DNA from: Gibbula magus
Lineage: Eukaryota; Mollusca; Gastropoda; Trochida; Trochidae
Length of the DNA: 64,000 bases
Reading direction: 5' to 3'
Assembly: GCA_936450465.1 (NCBI GenBank)
Contig: OW388289.1
Location: 66,524,420-66,588,419, forward strand
A model generated the notes under the pieces. The model did no database searches. It was not told where the DNA came from and saw nothing but the letters and a program-made list of their open reading frames with translations. The stretch's first letter is position 1. Each line of letters opens with the position of its first letter. The translations under genes and the position numbers were made by a program. Positions 37,003 to 48,499 of this stretch are shown piece by piece.

Positions 37003-37664
37003 CTTGAAAACAAAAGTTATTTTGAATGAGAGAAATTACTGTGTGCCTTTTTGTAAGTTCTGTTCAAGTAACGAGTACTGACGGAACATGTCTTCAAACA
37101 TTCCTTATTTAAAAATATATGGTTTTAATTAGGTTATGTCTATTTCATATACTAAAAGCATTTCATGTCATGTTATTCTACAATTTGTTGCAGTAATATA
37201 TATCAAATTAAATTTACAGACATGTATAGATATCGCTCCTTCAATATTGCCAATGTAAATGATATCCCTTAAGATAGGAAGCCCATAAGATAATGCATAG
37301 CTCAATGTACCAATGGTAACACTATTTCATAACTATATGTAACTCATACAGTCAAAAGGAACACAATCTGATGTAGGAAACATGAAGTTCATTGACGAAA
37401 CGTGATCATCTTACAAATAATTTTATAAAGTGATATAATGAGACACAACATAAAAAGTTTATTAGTATAACCAATAACTTAAACAATGATTATGTTTCCG
37501 AATCTAAACTTTGCTATGAACGTATTTTGAGGCATCCAGAATATACTATTTTCTAGCCCGGAATAACTGCTATGAGCTCTGATTACGGCTGATCAGGGGA
37601 TATTCAAAATGTCATTAATGACAAATTTAATGACAATGGAAGTCCTAAGCAATTGCCTCTTAAT

Positions 37665-37838
37665 CTAAGAAACAATGCTACTCCCAAATGATTTACGATC
37701 AATGTCAGGATAACCTTTTATTTCCCAACGTGAGGAGACGGAGATATATTTGGGGATTATCTCTGTCCTTATTTCCTGTTTCACCCAACGGAATTTGAAG
37801 TCATTAGATTGCTTTCCAGAGAAGTCAGGAGAGGATGG
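37665..37838 (-). CDS. Cassette copy 2, upstream exon candidate
   Basis: Minus-strand open frame of 58 codons including stop: DFSGKQSNDFKFRWVKQEIR, then TEIIPKYISVSSRWEIKGYP and a short end. The segment QSNDF with flanking FS is shared with the frame at 21,151-21,351. The paralogous stretch at 42.1-42.3 kb has lost about 14 bp in this region and is frame-shifted. The copy at 42.61-42.69 kb keeps DFSGKQSNDFKFRSVKQEIR but is cut by the duplication junction. A stop lies just upstream in frame, so the exon would begin between 37,838 and the FSGK codons. It lies about 660 bp before the terminal exon in transcription order. Confidence 0.3.
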   Translation of the reverse strand, partial: PSSPDFSGKQSNDFKFRWVKQEIRTEIIPKYISVSSRWEIKGYPDIDRKSFGSSIVS

Positions 37839-38059
37839 TTACGATATGTAGCAACATTGTGTCTCAGTCAGCATCCACAACATCTGTCGTGAAAATGTAC
37901 CAATGAATTTTAAGTTTTACAGAAAAGTAAATTTTGGTGAAATGTAAATTACGAAACCTCATAATTTACGTAGGTAAATAGTTGTTTAAAGAAACGATAA
38001 TAGTTTGAAGTGGCTGTTATTGATTTTTGAAAAATATATTTTTATAAAATCAAATTTAC

Positions 38060-38310
38060 TCAAAAGACCTTGTTAATGGTGTTCTGAGTAGAGTCTAAAG
38101 AGGTGTCATTAAAGGGAATGTTTGTTGTTACTGTTGGTGGCACAGTTATCTGGTCTTTTTCACTTGTGTTGGTTTTGTCTAAATTCTCAGTTGATGATAC
38201 TTGTAGGGACTGATTCATCCACTCTATTGAGAAGGACCCATCTGATTCGTGGTGATGATAATCAGTTTTATCCAAATATTTGTCTCTATTTGGCACTGCA
38301 AGTGGTCTTC
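38060..38310 (-). CDS. Ser/Thr/Asn-rich tail ORF (copy A)
   Basis: Minus-strand open frame of about 83 codons. It follows a TTTCACAG acceptor-like site and reads RPLAVPNRDKYLDKTDYHHH, then ESDGSFSIEWMNQSLQVSST, then a T/N/S/P-rich end, to TGA at 38,060-38,062. In copy B the acceptor is followed by an additional 40 bp that makes the start VETTVRKGRIKRNRRPLAVP, a basic run like the stop-transfer side of a membrane protein tail. The three substitutions I compared between A and B in this frame all change the amino acid, so there is no sign of protein-level constraint. It may be a tail exon of a decayed receptor or a chance frame. Confidence 0.3.
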
Positions 38311-38424
38311 TGTGAAACTATTTTAGCATCCAATATACTCATTGCTTTACAAAACTGTACCAATAAATACATTAGAACAATTGCGTCTACATCAAGGGAT
38401 TATATAAGTAGAGGAACATCAGTT

Positions 38425-38510
38425 AATTTAAAAGAACTAAGCCTTTGCTTGAATAATAAGCGATGGGATGTCAGAATTGTTACCAGTTACATCCAATCTG
38501 TTACCGATTT
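38425..38510 (-). pseudogene. Internal paralogous exon remnant (copy A, b-type)
   Basis: On the minus strand the frame reads IGNRLDVTGNNSDIPSLIIQ and then stops. It is paralogous at both DNA and protein level to the segment at 38,777-38,959 (TGNILGIRGNSSDISLLFTQ). Plus-strand landmarks GATGTCAGAATTGTTACC and GATGTCAGAACTGTTACC mark the two. This shows that an exon-sized unit was duplicated within the 4.85-kb unit before that unit itself was duplicated. Confidence 0.35.
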
Positions 38511-38776
38511 TCAATATGTCTATATACAATGATATTGTTCATTAGTTTTGTTAGCAGATGGTTAGAACTCAGCAAACCCTTACTTGTTTAGAACCACAGC
38601 ACTTGATAACATTTAATAATAGGACAATTATGTGCTGCAATATCCCAAATGTCAAAACGGTCACTTATTTATGTCAAAAGTTTTTAACGAAAGAAATATC
38701 CTCAAATATACTCCTTGTTTTACCGAAACGTACGTTCAAATGTGAAAACACTTTTGAAAATATTAAAGAAAATATA

Positions 38777-38959
38777 TTATATTGAGAACATTTTAAAGAA
38801 TTCAACCTTTGTTTGAGTGAAAAGCAGTGAGATGTCAGAACTGTTACCTCTTATGCCCAATATGTTACCAGTTTGAACTGCAACAGAACTGACAGTAACA
38901 ATTTTGTCTTTTTCCCATTTATCAGTTCTGATATAATAATTGCTCCTGTTTTTAATCAT
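38777..38959 (-). CDS. Ser/Thr-rich exon candidate (copy A, a-type)
   Basis: Minus-strand open frame: NYYIRTDKWEKDKIVTVSSV, AVQTGNILGIRGNSSDISLL, FTQTK, then VEFFKMFSI and stop. A donor-like AAAG|GTTGAA falls after FTQTK. A near-identical copy is at 43,661-43,843 and a diverged internal paralogue at 38,425-38,510. Function unknown. Confidence 0.3.
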   Translation of the reverse strand: MIKNRSNYYIRTDKWEKDKIVTVSSVAVQTGNILGIRGNSSDISLLFTQTKVEFFKMFSI

Positions 38960-41307
38960 AACAAATAACTCACGTGACTGATGCCTTAATTTGCTTTAAT
39001 GTGGAATAACTACTAGTTTGATAAGAAGTTGTTACATATAATTTATTTCATAGTAACAGATTTGACAATAAAAATCACAGACAGCATATGCTACCTAACT
39101 GAACTTGATTTTCTCAATTAAACTTCTTACAGTGCAGTTACACTGCCATCCAATGGCAGGGCAGGTACAAGAAGAAACCATGACAGAAAGTTGTTGGCAT
39201 CAAGAGATTAATCATTTTTGCCTATGATTCATAATGGTAACAGAACTGACATAAAACATTGGGACAGAAATTGTTAACAAAACGTTTTAAAAAAACACAA
39301 AACTTTTAGTGATTATGTTCCTTGTGTGAGAACATTAAAAAAACTGTGAATTTTCATTATATTTATCAATTCAATAATGCTCTAAAATGTTTTGTTTTTT
39401 TTATTTTGGGACAGGCATTTTTGCTAGAGTTTCGACCTTAAATTTTTTATAAATATTGATTTGTGATAATAATTTTTATAAAAAGAGTTTAGTGAGTAGA
39501 GGAGGTGTGTCTTTATTCTTTTTGACTAATCAAAAGTTACAATCACTAATTTTTTTCAGCAAATAGCTAGGACATGAAATTTACACTTTTTTAAAAATTG
39601 ACTCACATATATCAGACTCATCTACTCCATGTGCCAATTTGCCTCTTGCTCATGTGAACAACAATGTATGAAGTGGGCAAACTATGATAATTGATGACGT
39701 GTTGTGATAAAGAGACAGTGTATGAGGAATGTTTTTTTTAAAACTCGTCTCCCAAGTGAGGGCGAGGGCCTAACCTGTTGTCAATTACATTTATGTGACC
39801 AGGAAATATCAACATGTAGCATCTGGTCACCCAAGTACTATGTTCGAAGAACGGTTTTGCTTTAGTTAGAGTTTGGTAATGGCCGATGTCACTCACGAAT
39901 GTGGCAGATGTTCTGCCAGTCTTTGATCTTTAGAAGTGAGCAATTTCTCTTCTCTGCAGTACTATCTCTTTTTTAAATCTCTGGTAATGCAAATGTGGCT
40001 CCCGGTGTTTTAAATATAACTACAAAAAACTAATGGATTTCTAACATTTCTGAACTTCTATACATTTTTTTAATGTTCCAATCATTTTCTTTTAAAAGTT
40101 GACACGTAGTTACGTGAAAATAGTGTCTTAGAAATATTGTTGTTCATGTAGGTTTCACTTTATACAAAGAAAACTTTTCAGTTTTGTTTGAGAAAATATA
40201 ATAACTACCTATATCTAATATGAAAGAATTTAAAGTCTGCAGCCAAAGCATATCTTATGGTTGGTAGACCTCAAAGTATCTGCCATTCTCAGATCTCAAT
40301 GAACTTACAAGGCCAATATTTAACTACACTTATCTTCCTCCAATTTAGAGATAAGTCTCTTCAAGACATGTCAAATATTTTCTTCTGCAACAAAGTGATA
40401 AGGAACTCAAATCATCGAAATATATTCCATTCTCCATTCATGTTCTCTGACGAAACAGTTCAGATATGAAGATTAGTCCTTTTGTGCAAACCCGTTGTTA
40501 ATCCCTCGATACATACATACAAGTTAAGGACCACCGGCTTGTCAATATTTCGTTATTCATATGGTTACATATTAGATATCGGTGTTCCACACTTTGTTCC
40601 TTGTTCATTTGAATACCTTTGCATTTTCTCATTGGACAAAGGTTATCGTGGCCTTTAAGCAATTGCAATTCGAATTGTTCAGTATTGTCACGTCTATTAG
40701 ACTTTGCAATGATATTTAATTTATACTAATTAGTATTAGGCCTAGGCCAGAAACAATTAATAATTATAATAATAACAATTGTAAAATGGGAATGTGATAA
40801 TGCGAGTGCACACACGTAATTCAATTAATAAATCGAAGACTCAATACATGCTTCATTTCATGTCCTACAATGTCTTTGAAATTACCTAAATATGGTATAA
40901 ACATATTTGTTCAATGAATTGAACATGAACACCTAGCTCGGTACACAAGCTGCAATGGCCTACACAAATACCAATCCATTAATTGGATGCATAACACAAC
41001 AAACATTAATAATGAACGGGGAGCAAGCACCTCTGAATGTTAAAACTATTGAACTATTGAAACTATCTTTACTGCTGAGAATGCCAAACCTCTGTTTAAT
41101 TTACTTCCACTAAAACGTCATTGCATATGACAATGCCAGCAGGAAATATAGTAATCTACTGAATCATTGGAAATCGAATTAAAAGATTCACGGAAACACA
41201 ACTGCAGAAAATATACACGTGTATGTTACAAACAAATTGGAACAGATTTGATTGCCGACCTACTGCAAGCAAAAACAAAGAAATGATTCATCTGTCCTCA
41301 TCAAAGT
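38960..41307. other. Non-coding part of copy A
   Basis: Apart from a plus-strand ORF at 40,257-40,469 (starting MVGRPQSICHSQISMNLQGQ), which is simply duplicated at 45,154-45,363 and broken in the older copy near 51,004, nothing protein-like is seen. The interval aligns nearly base for base with 43,844-46,205. Confidence 0.6.
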
Positions 41308-41477
41308 TCACTTGATCATTCCAATTGAAACAAAATCAATACCACACAAATCTATTAGAAGAGCTGTACTTGTCAGTGTTCTTTTCTTTGAAGTATTTGT
41401 TATGTTTAAAATTGACGCCTCCAGAGACACATTGCTTGTTATTTGTCTTGAAAGTCTTTCTTGGAGACGCCATGAAT
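41308..41477 (-). CDS. Cassette copy 3, terminal exon
   Basis: Minus-strand candidate of 170 nt behind a good acceptor (TTTTATTTTCCAG). The frame reads SWRLQERLSRQITSNVSLEA, NITNTSKKRTLTSTALLIDL, CGIDFVSIGMIK and TGA (41,308-41,310). Sequons NVS, NIT and NTS are all present. It is identical in frame and length to copies 2 and 4 and homologous to 20,838, 51,530 and 55,870. Its upstream exon counterpart near 42,120-42,260 carries a 14-bp deletion, so this cassette is probably dead or spliced differently. Confidence 0.35.
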
Positions 41478-42119
41478 CTGGAAAATAAAAGTTATTTTGC
41501 ATGAGACAAATTACCTTGTGCCGTCTTTTTGTGAGTTCTGTTCAAGTTATGAGTACTGACGGAAAATGTACTCGGAACATTCGTTATGTCGTTTGAAATA
41601 TATAGTTTTTATTCGGATATGTCTATTTCATATAATAAAAGCATGTCATATAATGTTATTCTACAATGTGTTGCAGTAATACGTATCACATAAAAAGTAA
41701 TAAGTGTTCGTGTGAGTTAAGCACTTCAAGGAAAGTTCCAGACGTATGGATATAGCTCTATCAAAATCCATAGGATGCTGCATAACTCAATGTATCAATG
41801 GTAAATCTATTTCAAAACATGAAGTGCAATACCGATATGAGACCATTTTCAGAATATAATTTTAATAAGTGATATAATGAAACACAACATAAAATGGGTT
41901 ATTTGTATAGTCAACAAATTCAACAATAATTATGTATCCGAATTCAACGTAAGGACGTATTTTGGAGACATCCTTAATATCCTATTTTCTAGCCACGAAT
42001 AACAATACATTGGATCATGGGCTCATGGGCTTATTGCTGATCAAGAGATATTCAAATGGAGATATTCATTTAATGATAATGGAAGTACTGATCAATTGCC
42101 TTTTTATTTAAGAAACAAT

Positions 42120-42265
42120 GCTACTCCACAAATCATTCACAACTGTGATCAATGTCAGGGTAACCTTTTATTTCCCAACGTGAGGAGATGGAGATATATG
42201 GGGTATTAACTCTGGTTTCCTGTTTCACCCTCATTAGATTGCTTTCCAGAGGAGACAAGAGAGAA
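42120..42265 (-). pseudogene. Cassette copy 3, upstream exon (deleted frame)
   Basis: DNA paralogous to 37,665-37,838. On the minus strand SSGKQSNE is recognisable, but about 14 bp are missing directly after and the frame soon meets a stop. On the plus strand, 42,248-42,376 is open (EETRENVCDTYINTVSQKTD...) behind a TTGCTTTCCAG acceptor-like site, and the same plus frame is open in copy B. A plus-strand exon is therefore an alternative reading. Confidence 0.3.
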
Positions 42266-43036
42266 TGTTTGCGATACATACATCAACACCGTATCTCAGA
42301 AAACAGACACAGTATCAAGTAATAACAAATACCATCTGTTTCTTGGTATCGGAGCAATGGATTTAAATGCAATTTAACTGAATTTTAATTCATAGTCATC
42401 ACATTGAGTTATAAACGGGTTTTTTGTATTGATAGAAACAGGAATATTAACAACTTCTTTAACGTGAAAACACATAGCATTTCGGAGTATATGCTCACTC
42501 CTACATCAGCTGGAATGTTGTTAATCTGTCAATACGAAAGGACAACTTCCTGTTCCCTGAATAAAGATAATACATTGTTCATTTGATCACGTGATCACGT
42601 GATGATAATGGGGGATTATCTCTGTCCTTATTTCCTGTTTCACCGAACGGAATTTGAAGTCATTAGATTGCTTTCCAGAGAAGTCAGAGAGGATGGTTAC
42701 GATGTGTAGCAACATTGTGTCTCAGTCAGTATCCACAACATCTGTCGTGAAAATGTACCAATGAATTTAAAGTTTTACAGAAAAGTAAATTTTGGTGAAA
42801 TGTAAATTACGAAACCTCATAATTTACGTAGGTAAATAGTTGTTTAAAGAAACGATAATAGTTTGAAGTGGCTGTTATTGACTTTTGAAAAATATATTTT
42901 TATAAAATCAAATTTACTCAAAAGACCCTGTTAATGGTGTTCTGAGTAGAGTCTAAAGAGGTGTCATTAAAGGGAATGTTTGTTGTTACTGTTGGTGGCA
43001 CAGTTATCTGGTCTGTTTCACTTGTGTTGGTTTTGT

Positions 43037-43195
43037 CTATGATACTTGTAGGGACTGATTCATCCACTCCATTGAGAAGGACCCATCTGATTCGTGGTGA
43101 TGATAATCAGTTTTATCCAAATATTTGTCTCTATTTGGCACTGCAAGTGGTCTTCTGTTACGTTTTATCCTCCCCTTGCGAACTGTGGTTTCGAC
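43037..43195 (-). pseudogene. Ser/Thr/Asn-rich tail ORF (copy B, frameshifted)
   Basis: Counterpart of 38,060-38,310. It keeps an acceptor (AATAGTTTCAG) and a longer basic start, VETTVRKGRIKRNRRPLAVP, then NRDKYLDKTDYHHHESDGSF. A 13-bp deletion relative to copy A creates TAG at 43,037-43,039 after MNQSLQVS. The remaining tail sequence to about 42,920 is still present but out of frame. Copies A and B thus carry complementary lesions. Confidence 0.4.
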
Positions 43196-43309
43196 CTGAA
43201 ACTATTTTAGCATCCAATATACTCATTGCTTTACAAAACTGTACCAATAAATACATTAGAACAATTGCGTCAACATCAAGGGAATATATAAGTAGAGGAA
43301 CATCAGTTA

Positions 43310-43395
43310 ATTTAAAAGAACTAAGCCTTTGCTTGAATAATAAGCGATGGGATGTCAGAATTGTTACCAGTTACATCCAATCTGTTACCGATTTT
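43310..43395 (-). pseudogene. Internal paralogous exon remnant (copy B, b-type)
   Basis: Copy B equivalent of 38,425-38,510 with essentially the same sequence (TGNNSDIPSLIIQAKA, then stop on the minus strand). Confidence 0.35.
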
Positions 43396-43660
43396 CAATA
43401 TGTCTATATACAATGATATTGTTCATTAGTTTTGTTAGCAGATGGTTAGAACTCAGCAAACCCTTACTTGCTTAGAACCACAGCACTTAATACAATTTAA
43501 TAATAGGACAATTATGTGCTGCAATATCCCAAATGTCAAAACGGTCACTTATTTATGTCAAAAGTTTTTAACGAAAGAAATATCCTCAAATATACTCCTT
43601 GTTTTACCGAAACGTACGTTCAAATGTGAAAACACTTTTGAAAATATTAAAGAAAATATA

Positions 43661-43843
43661 TTATATTGAGAACATTTTAAAGAATTCAACCTTTGTTTGA
43701 GTGAAAAGCAGTGAGATGTCAGAACTGTTACCCCTTCTGCCCAATATGTTACCAGTTTGAACTGCAACAGAACTGACAGTAACAATTTTGTCTTTTTCCC
43801 ATTTATCAGTTCTGATATAATAATTGCTCCTGTTTTTAATCAT
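43661..43843 (-). CDS. Ser/Thr-rich exon candidate (copy B, a-type)
   Basis: Copy B of 38,777-38,959, differing by one residue in the minus-strand frame (GRRGNSSD instead of GIRGNSSD). The same donor-like AAAG|GTTGAA follows FTQTK. No function recognised. Confidence 0.3.
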   Translation of the reverse strand: MIKNRSNYYIRTDKWEKDKIVTVSSVAVQTGNILGRRGNSSDISLLFTQTKVEFFKMFSI

Positions 43844-46205
43844 AACAAATAACTCACGTGACTGATGCCTTAATTTGCTTTAATGTGGAATAACTACTAG
43901 TTTGATAAGAAGTTGTTACATATAATTTATTTCATAGTAACAGATTTTACAATACAAATCACAGACAGCATATGCTACCTAACTGAACTTGATTTTCTCA
44001 ATTAAACTTCTTACAGTGCAGTTACACTGCCATCCAATGGCAGGGCAGGTACAAGAAGAAACCATGACAGAAAGTTGTTAGCATCAAGAGATTAATCATG
44101 TTTGCCTATGATTCATAATGGTAACAGAACTGACATAAAACATTGGGACAGAAATTGTTAACAAAAAGTTTTTAAAAAACACAAAACTTTTAGTGATTAT
44201 GTTCCTTGTGTGAGAACATTAAAAAACTGTGAATTTTCATTATATTTATCAATTCAATAATGCTCTAAAATGTTTTGTTTTTTTATTTTGGGACAGGCAT
44301 TTTTGCTAGAGTTTCGACCTTAAAATGTTGATAAATATTTATTTGTGAAAATAATTTTTATAAAAAGAGTTTAGTGAGTAGATGAGGTGTGTCTTTATTC
44401 TTTTTGACTAATTAATAGAGTTACAATCACTAATATTTTTCAGCAAATAGCTAGGACATGAAATTTACACTTTTTAAAAAAATTGACTCATATATATCAG
44501 ACTCATCTACTCCATGTGCCCATTTGCCTCTTGTTCATGTGAACAACAATGAATAAAGTGGGCAAACTATGATCATTTCGACGTGTTGTGATAAAGAGAC
44601 AGTGTATGAGGCAATGTTTTTTAAACTCGCCTCCCAGGTGGGGGCGAAGGCCTAACCTGTTGTCAATTACTTTTATGTGACCAGGAAATATCAACATGTA
44701 GCATTAGATGTCATACGTGGTCACCTATGTATTATATTCGAAGAACGGTTTTGCTTTAGCTAGAGTTTGGTAATGGCCGATGTCACTCACGAATGTGGCA
44801 GATGTTCTGCCAGTCTTTGATCTTTAGAAGTGAGCAATTTCTCTTCTCTGCAGTACTATCTCTTTTTTAAATCTCTGGTAATGCAAATGTGGCTCCCGGT
44901 GTTTTAAAGATAACTACAAAAAACTAATGGATTTCTGACATTTCTGAACTTCTATACATTTTTTTAATGTTCCAATCATTTTCTTTTAAAAGTTGACACG
45001 TAGATACGTGAAAATAGTGTCTTAGAAATATTGTTGTACATGTAGGTTTCACTTTATACAAAGAAAACTTTTCAGTTTTGTTTGAGAAAATATAATAACT
45101 ACCTACATCTAATAAGAAAGAATTTCAAGTCTGCAGCCAAAGCATATCTTATGGTTGGTAGACCTCAAAGTATCTGCCATTCTCAGATCTCAATGAACTT
45201 ACAAGGCCAATATTTAACTACACCTATCTTCCTCCAATTTAGAGATAAGTCTCTTCAAGACATGTCAAATATTTTCTTCTGCAACAAAGTGATAAGGAAC
45301 TCAAATCATCGAAATATATTCCATTCTCCATTCATGTTCTCTGACGAAACAGTTCAGATATGAAGATTAGTCCTTTTGTGCAAACCCGTTGTTAATCCCT
45401 CGATACATACATACAAGTTAAGGACCACCGGCTTGTCAATATTTCGTTATTCATATGGTTACATATTAGATATCGGTGTTCCACACTTTGTTCCTTGTTC
45501 ATGTGAATACCTTTGCATTTTCTCATTGGACAAAGGTTATCGTGGCCTTTAAGCAATTGCAATTCGAATTGTTCAGTATTGTCACGTCTATTAGACTTTG
45601 CAATGATATTTAATTTATACTAATTAGTATTAGGCCTAGGCCAGAAACAATTAATATAATAACAATTGTAAAATGGGAATGTGATAATGCTAGTGCACAC
45701 AAGTAATTCAATTAATAAATCGAAGACTCAATACATGCTTCATTTCATACTCATTTCATGTCCTACAATGTCTTTGAAATTACCTAAATATGGTATAAAC
45801 ATATTTGTTCAATGAATTGAACATGAACACCTAGCTCGGTACACAAGCTGCAATGGCCTACACAAATACCAATCCATTAATTGGATGCATAACACAACAA
45901 ACATTAATAATGAACGGGGAGCAAGCACCTCTGAATGTTAAAACTATTGAACTATTGAAACTATCTTTACTGCTGAGAATGCCAAACCTCTGTTTAATTT
46001 ACTTCCACTAAAACGTCATTGCATATGACAATGCCAGCAGGAAATATAGTAATCTACTGAATCATTGGAAATCGAATTAAAAGATTCACGGAAACACAAC
46101 TGCAGAAAATATACACGTGTATGTTACAAACAAATTGGAACAGATTTGATTGCCGACCTACTGCAAGCAAAAACAAAGAAATGATTCATCTGTCCTCATC
46201 AAAGT
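43844..46205. other. Non-coding part of copy B
   Basis: Near-identical to 38,960-41,307 with small indels (for example TTAATTATAATAATAACAAT shortened near 45,650 and an extra TCATTTCATAC near 45,745). Nothing protein-like apart from the duplicated ORF at 45,154-45,363. Confidence 0.6.
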
Positions 46206-46375
46206 TCACTTGATCATTCCAATTGAAACAAAATCAATACCACACAAATCTATTAGAAGAGCTGTACTTGTCAGTGTTCTTTTCTTTGAAGTATTTGTTA
46301 TGTTTAAAATTGACGCCTCCAGAGACACATTGCTTGTTATTTGTCTTGAAAGTCTTTCTTGGAGACGCCATGAAT
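46206..46375 (-). CDS. Cassette copy 4, terminal exon
   Basis: Same minus-strand exon as 41,308-41,477, with no difference that I can see over its 170 nt, including the TTTTATTTTCCAG acceptor and TGA stop. The perfect match shows the A/B duplication is recent. The upstream exon counterpart is at 48,500-48,645, now separated by the transposon at 46,828-48,311. Confidence 0.35.
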
Positions 46376-46827
46376 CTGGAAAATAAAAGTTATTTTGCAT
46401 GAGACAAATTACCTTGTGCCGTCTTTTTGTGAGTTCTGTTCAAGTTATGAGTACTGACGGAAAATGTACTCGGAACATTCGTTATGTCGTTTGAAATATA
46501 TAGTTTTTATTCGGATATGTCTATTTCATATAATAAAAGCATGTCATATAATGTTATTCTACAATGTGTTGCAGTAATACGTATCACATAAAAAGTAATA
46601 AGTGTTCGTGTGAGTTAAGCACTTCAAGGAAAGTTCCAGACGTATGGATATAGCTCTATCAAAATCCATAGGATGCTGCATAACTCAATGTATCAATGGT
46701 AAATCTATTTCAAAACATGAAGTGCAATGACGATATGAGACCATTTTCAGAATATAATTTTAATAAGTGATATAATGAAACACAACATAAAATGGGTTAT
46801 TTGTATAGTCAACAAATTCAACAATAA

Positions 46828-48311
46828 ATATAGTCGCAAGCGACGATAAAAGGATTCAGCTCATAAATGCTTCAATTATTTGAAATATAATACTCCATGT
46901 TGGACTCTCGGTTATTCATCAATTTCTCAGCTTTAAAATGAGTTATCAAACATGTCTCTATCTTCAGTAGTTGTTTTACAAAAATTCTCCAAAGACAATG
47001 ACCCTCTGAAAATGGAAAAATTGCTTATTATTGGACCCCTACATGATCTTTCTCACGATTAAGAAAAAATGGTTAATATTTTCATGCTAAGGTATAACAT
47101 AGAAAAAATTGTGCTTTTATTTCCACTTAAGTAGATGTTATCATCATTAAGATTGCATACATAAGTAATGTGTTATATTGTTCTGAATATTCAAAAAAAT
47201 ACTTTAAAATGCTGAAATTTGGACCCCTAGACGACATTTCCTATGTTTGAAGCTTAACTATCAACTTTTTGATGAAAGGGTTCGACATAAAAGTTGTTAT
47301 TCTTGAAATTGTGCATCTGCAGGTATGAATAAAATTTCAATAGCATAATTGGTTAGGCAGTCATGATCCTTTGAACTTTGTTGAAAATGGCAATTTTTGA
47401 AAAATGACAATGTTCTGTGGCTTGTCACACATAAAGTATGACAGATACGCGATTGAAATTTATTGCTCTTCATGAGAGACATGTTTACTTTACAATGAGC
47501 CATACAAAATTATTGTAACTTCAATGATTTACGAAGGAAAATTCTCCAAAGTAGGTACCCCTCGAAAGGTCTCAAAATCACAAAATTTAACTTTTTGGGG
47601 ATTATGTCCAAATTGTGCCTAATCTATCCACTTTTACATGATCATGATATGTTATGGAATTGTTAAACAAGTTATTATAAAGAGATTGAAATAAGTAACT
47701 TTGACATCAATCAATTCGTTACAGAGTGATGCCACTTTGAACATGCAACCGAAAAACGCACTCTTCAAAAAGGTCCAAATACAAGGGCACATTTCTCGAA
47801 TTCCAAGCCAAAATTCAAAATTCTGTCTCGATAACTTTTTTACAGGTTTATCCAGCTTTCAAATGAGCTATCACACATAGCTGTATGTGTTGCCGGGATT
47901 TAGAAGAAGATTTTTGAAGACGCGTACCATCAAAGCCGCGAAAGTACACAAAAAATTCAGTTTTTTCGAAATAGCAAAAAATCTATTATTACGGCCGAAA
48001 ACCGCTATAGAGCTTATCGATGGAGAATGTTGTTGCGCACATTTTGGTGAAAGTTTTGTGCAGATATCTTGATAAGTTTTCGAGCTATTGAGGTTTGAAG
48101 TTTCAACTTCCAGGGGGGATAACTCTCGGAAGAAGTCGAAAATCCAAAATCGGGCTCCGTTATGCACCAATTCGGGTCACAGGCTATCTCTCCTGAAAAT
48201 TTCATGAGCATCGGTCCAGCCGTTTCTTCTGAACCCGTTTCACAAAATTCTTGAAATAATAAAAATAAACACGCCAATAACAATAAGGATTCAGCCTAAT
48301 GGCTGAATCCT
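46828..48311. mobile_element. 1,484-bp insertion with TAA target duplication
   Basis: Comparison with copy A (ACAATAATTATGTATCC) defines the insert exactly, with TAA duplicated at 46,825-46,827 and 48,312-48,314. The left end is ATATAGTCGCAAGCGACGAT, containing a short hairpin (GTCGC-AA-GCGAC), then AAGGATTCAGC. The right end is a perfect 12-bp-stem hairpin (48,285-48,312) that includes GCTGAATCCTT, the inverse of the left subterminal word. The interior has three diverged repeats around AAATGAGYTATCA (near 46,935, 47,495 and 47,860) and a GGCTGGACCGATGCTCATGA word on the minus strand. No transposase. A 3-bp TAA duplication suits PIF/Harbinger; the subterminal repeats and terminal hairpin recall Helentron-type elements. 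Confidence 0.85.
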
Positions 48312-48312
48312 T
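48285..48312. repeat. Terminal hairpin of the 1,484-bp insertion
   Basis: AAGGATTCAGCC, a 4-nt loop TAAT, then GGCTGAATCCTT: a perfect inverted repeat at the right terminus. The same AAGGATTCAGC word, single, lies near the left terminus at 46,850. Confidence 0.9.
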
Positions 48313-48499
48313 AATTATGTATCCGAATTCAACGTATGGACGTATTTTGGAGACATCCTTAATATCCTATTTTCTAGCCACGAATAACAATACATTGGAT
48401 CATGGGCTCATGGGCTTATTGCTGATCAAGAGATATTCAAATGGAGATATTCATTTAATGACAATGGAAGTACTGATCAATTGCCTTTTTATTTAAGAA

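Larger units (their letters stand above)
37752..42590. repeat. Tandem 4.85-kb duplication, copy A
   Basis: Copy A of a head-to-tail duplication; copy B is 42,609-48,985. By eye the two are well over 95% identical across long stretches (for example 38,340-38,900 against 43,200-43,780) with few indels. A lacks about 40 bp present in B near 38,312. A has a 13-bp segment near 38,180 that B lacks. A has no counterpart of the 1,484-bp insertion in B. The left edge lies within an older cassette, suggesting unequal crossing-over between paralogous cassettes. Confidence 0.9.

Noticed and set aside
43442..43669. Plus-strand ORF (also at 38,558) conserved between the tandem copies
   Set aside because: Conservation simply reflects the recent duplication. 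The opposite strand offers the better exon-like frame with a donor site, and neither strand shows constraint.
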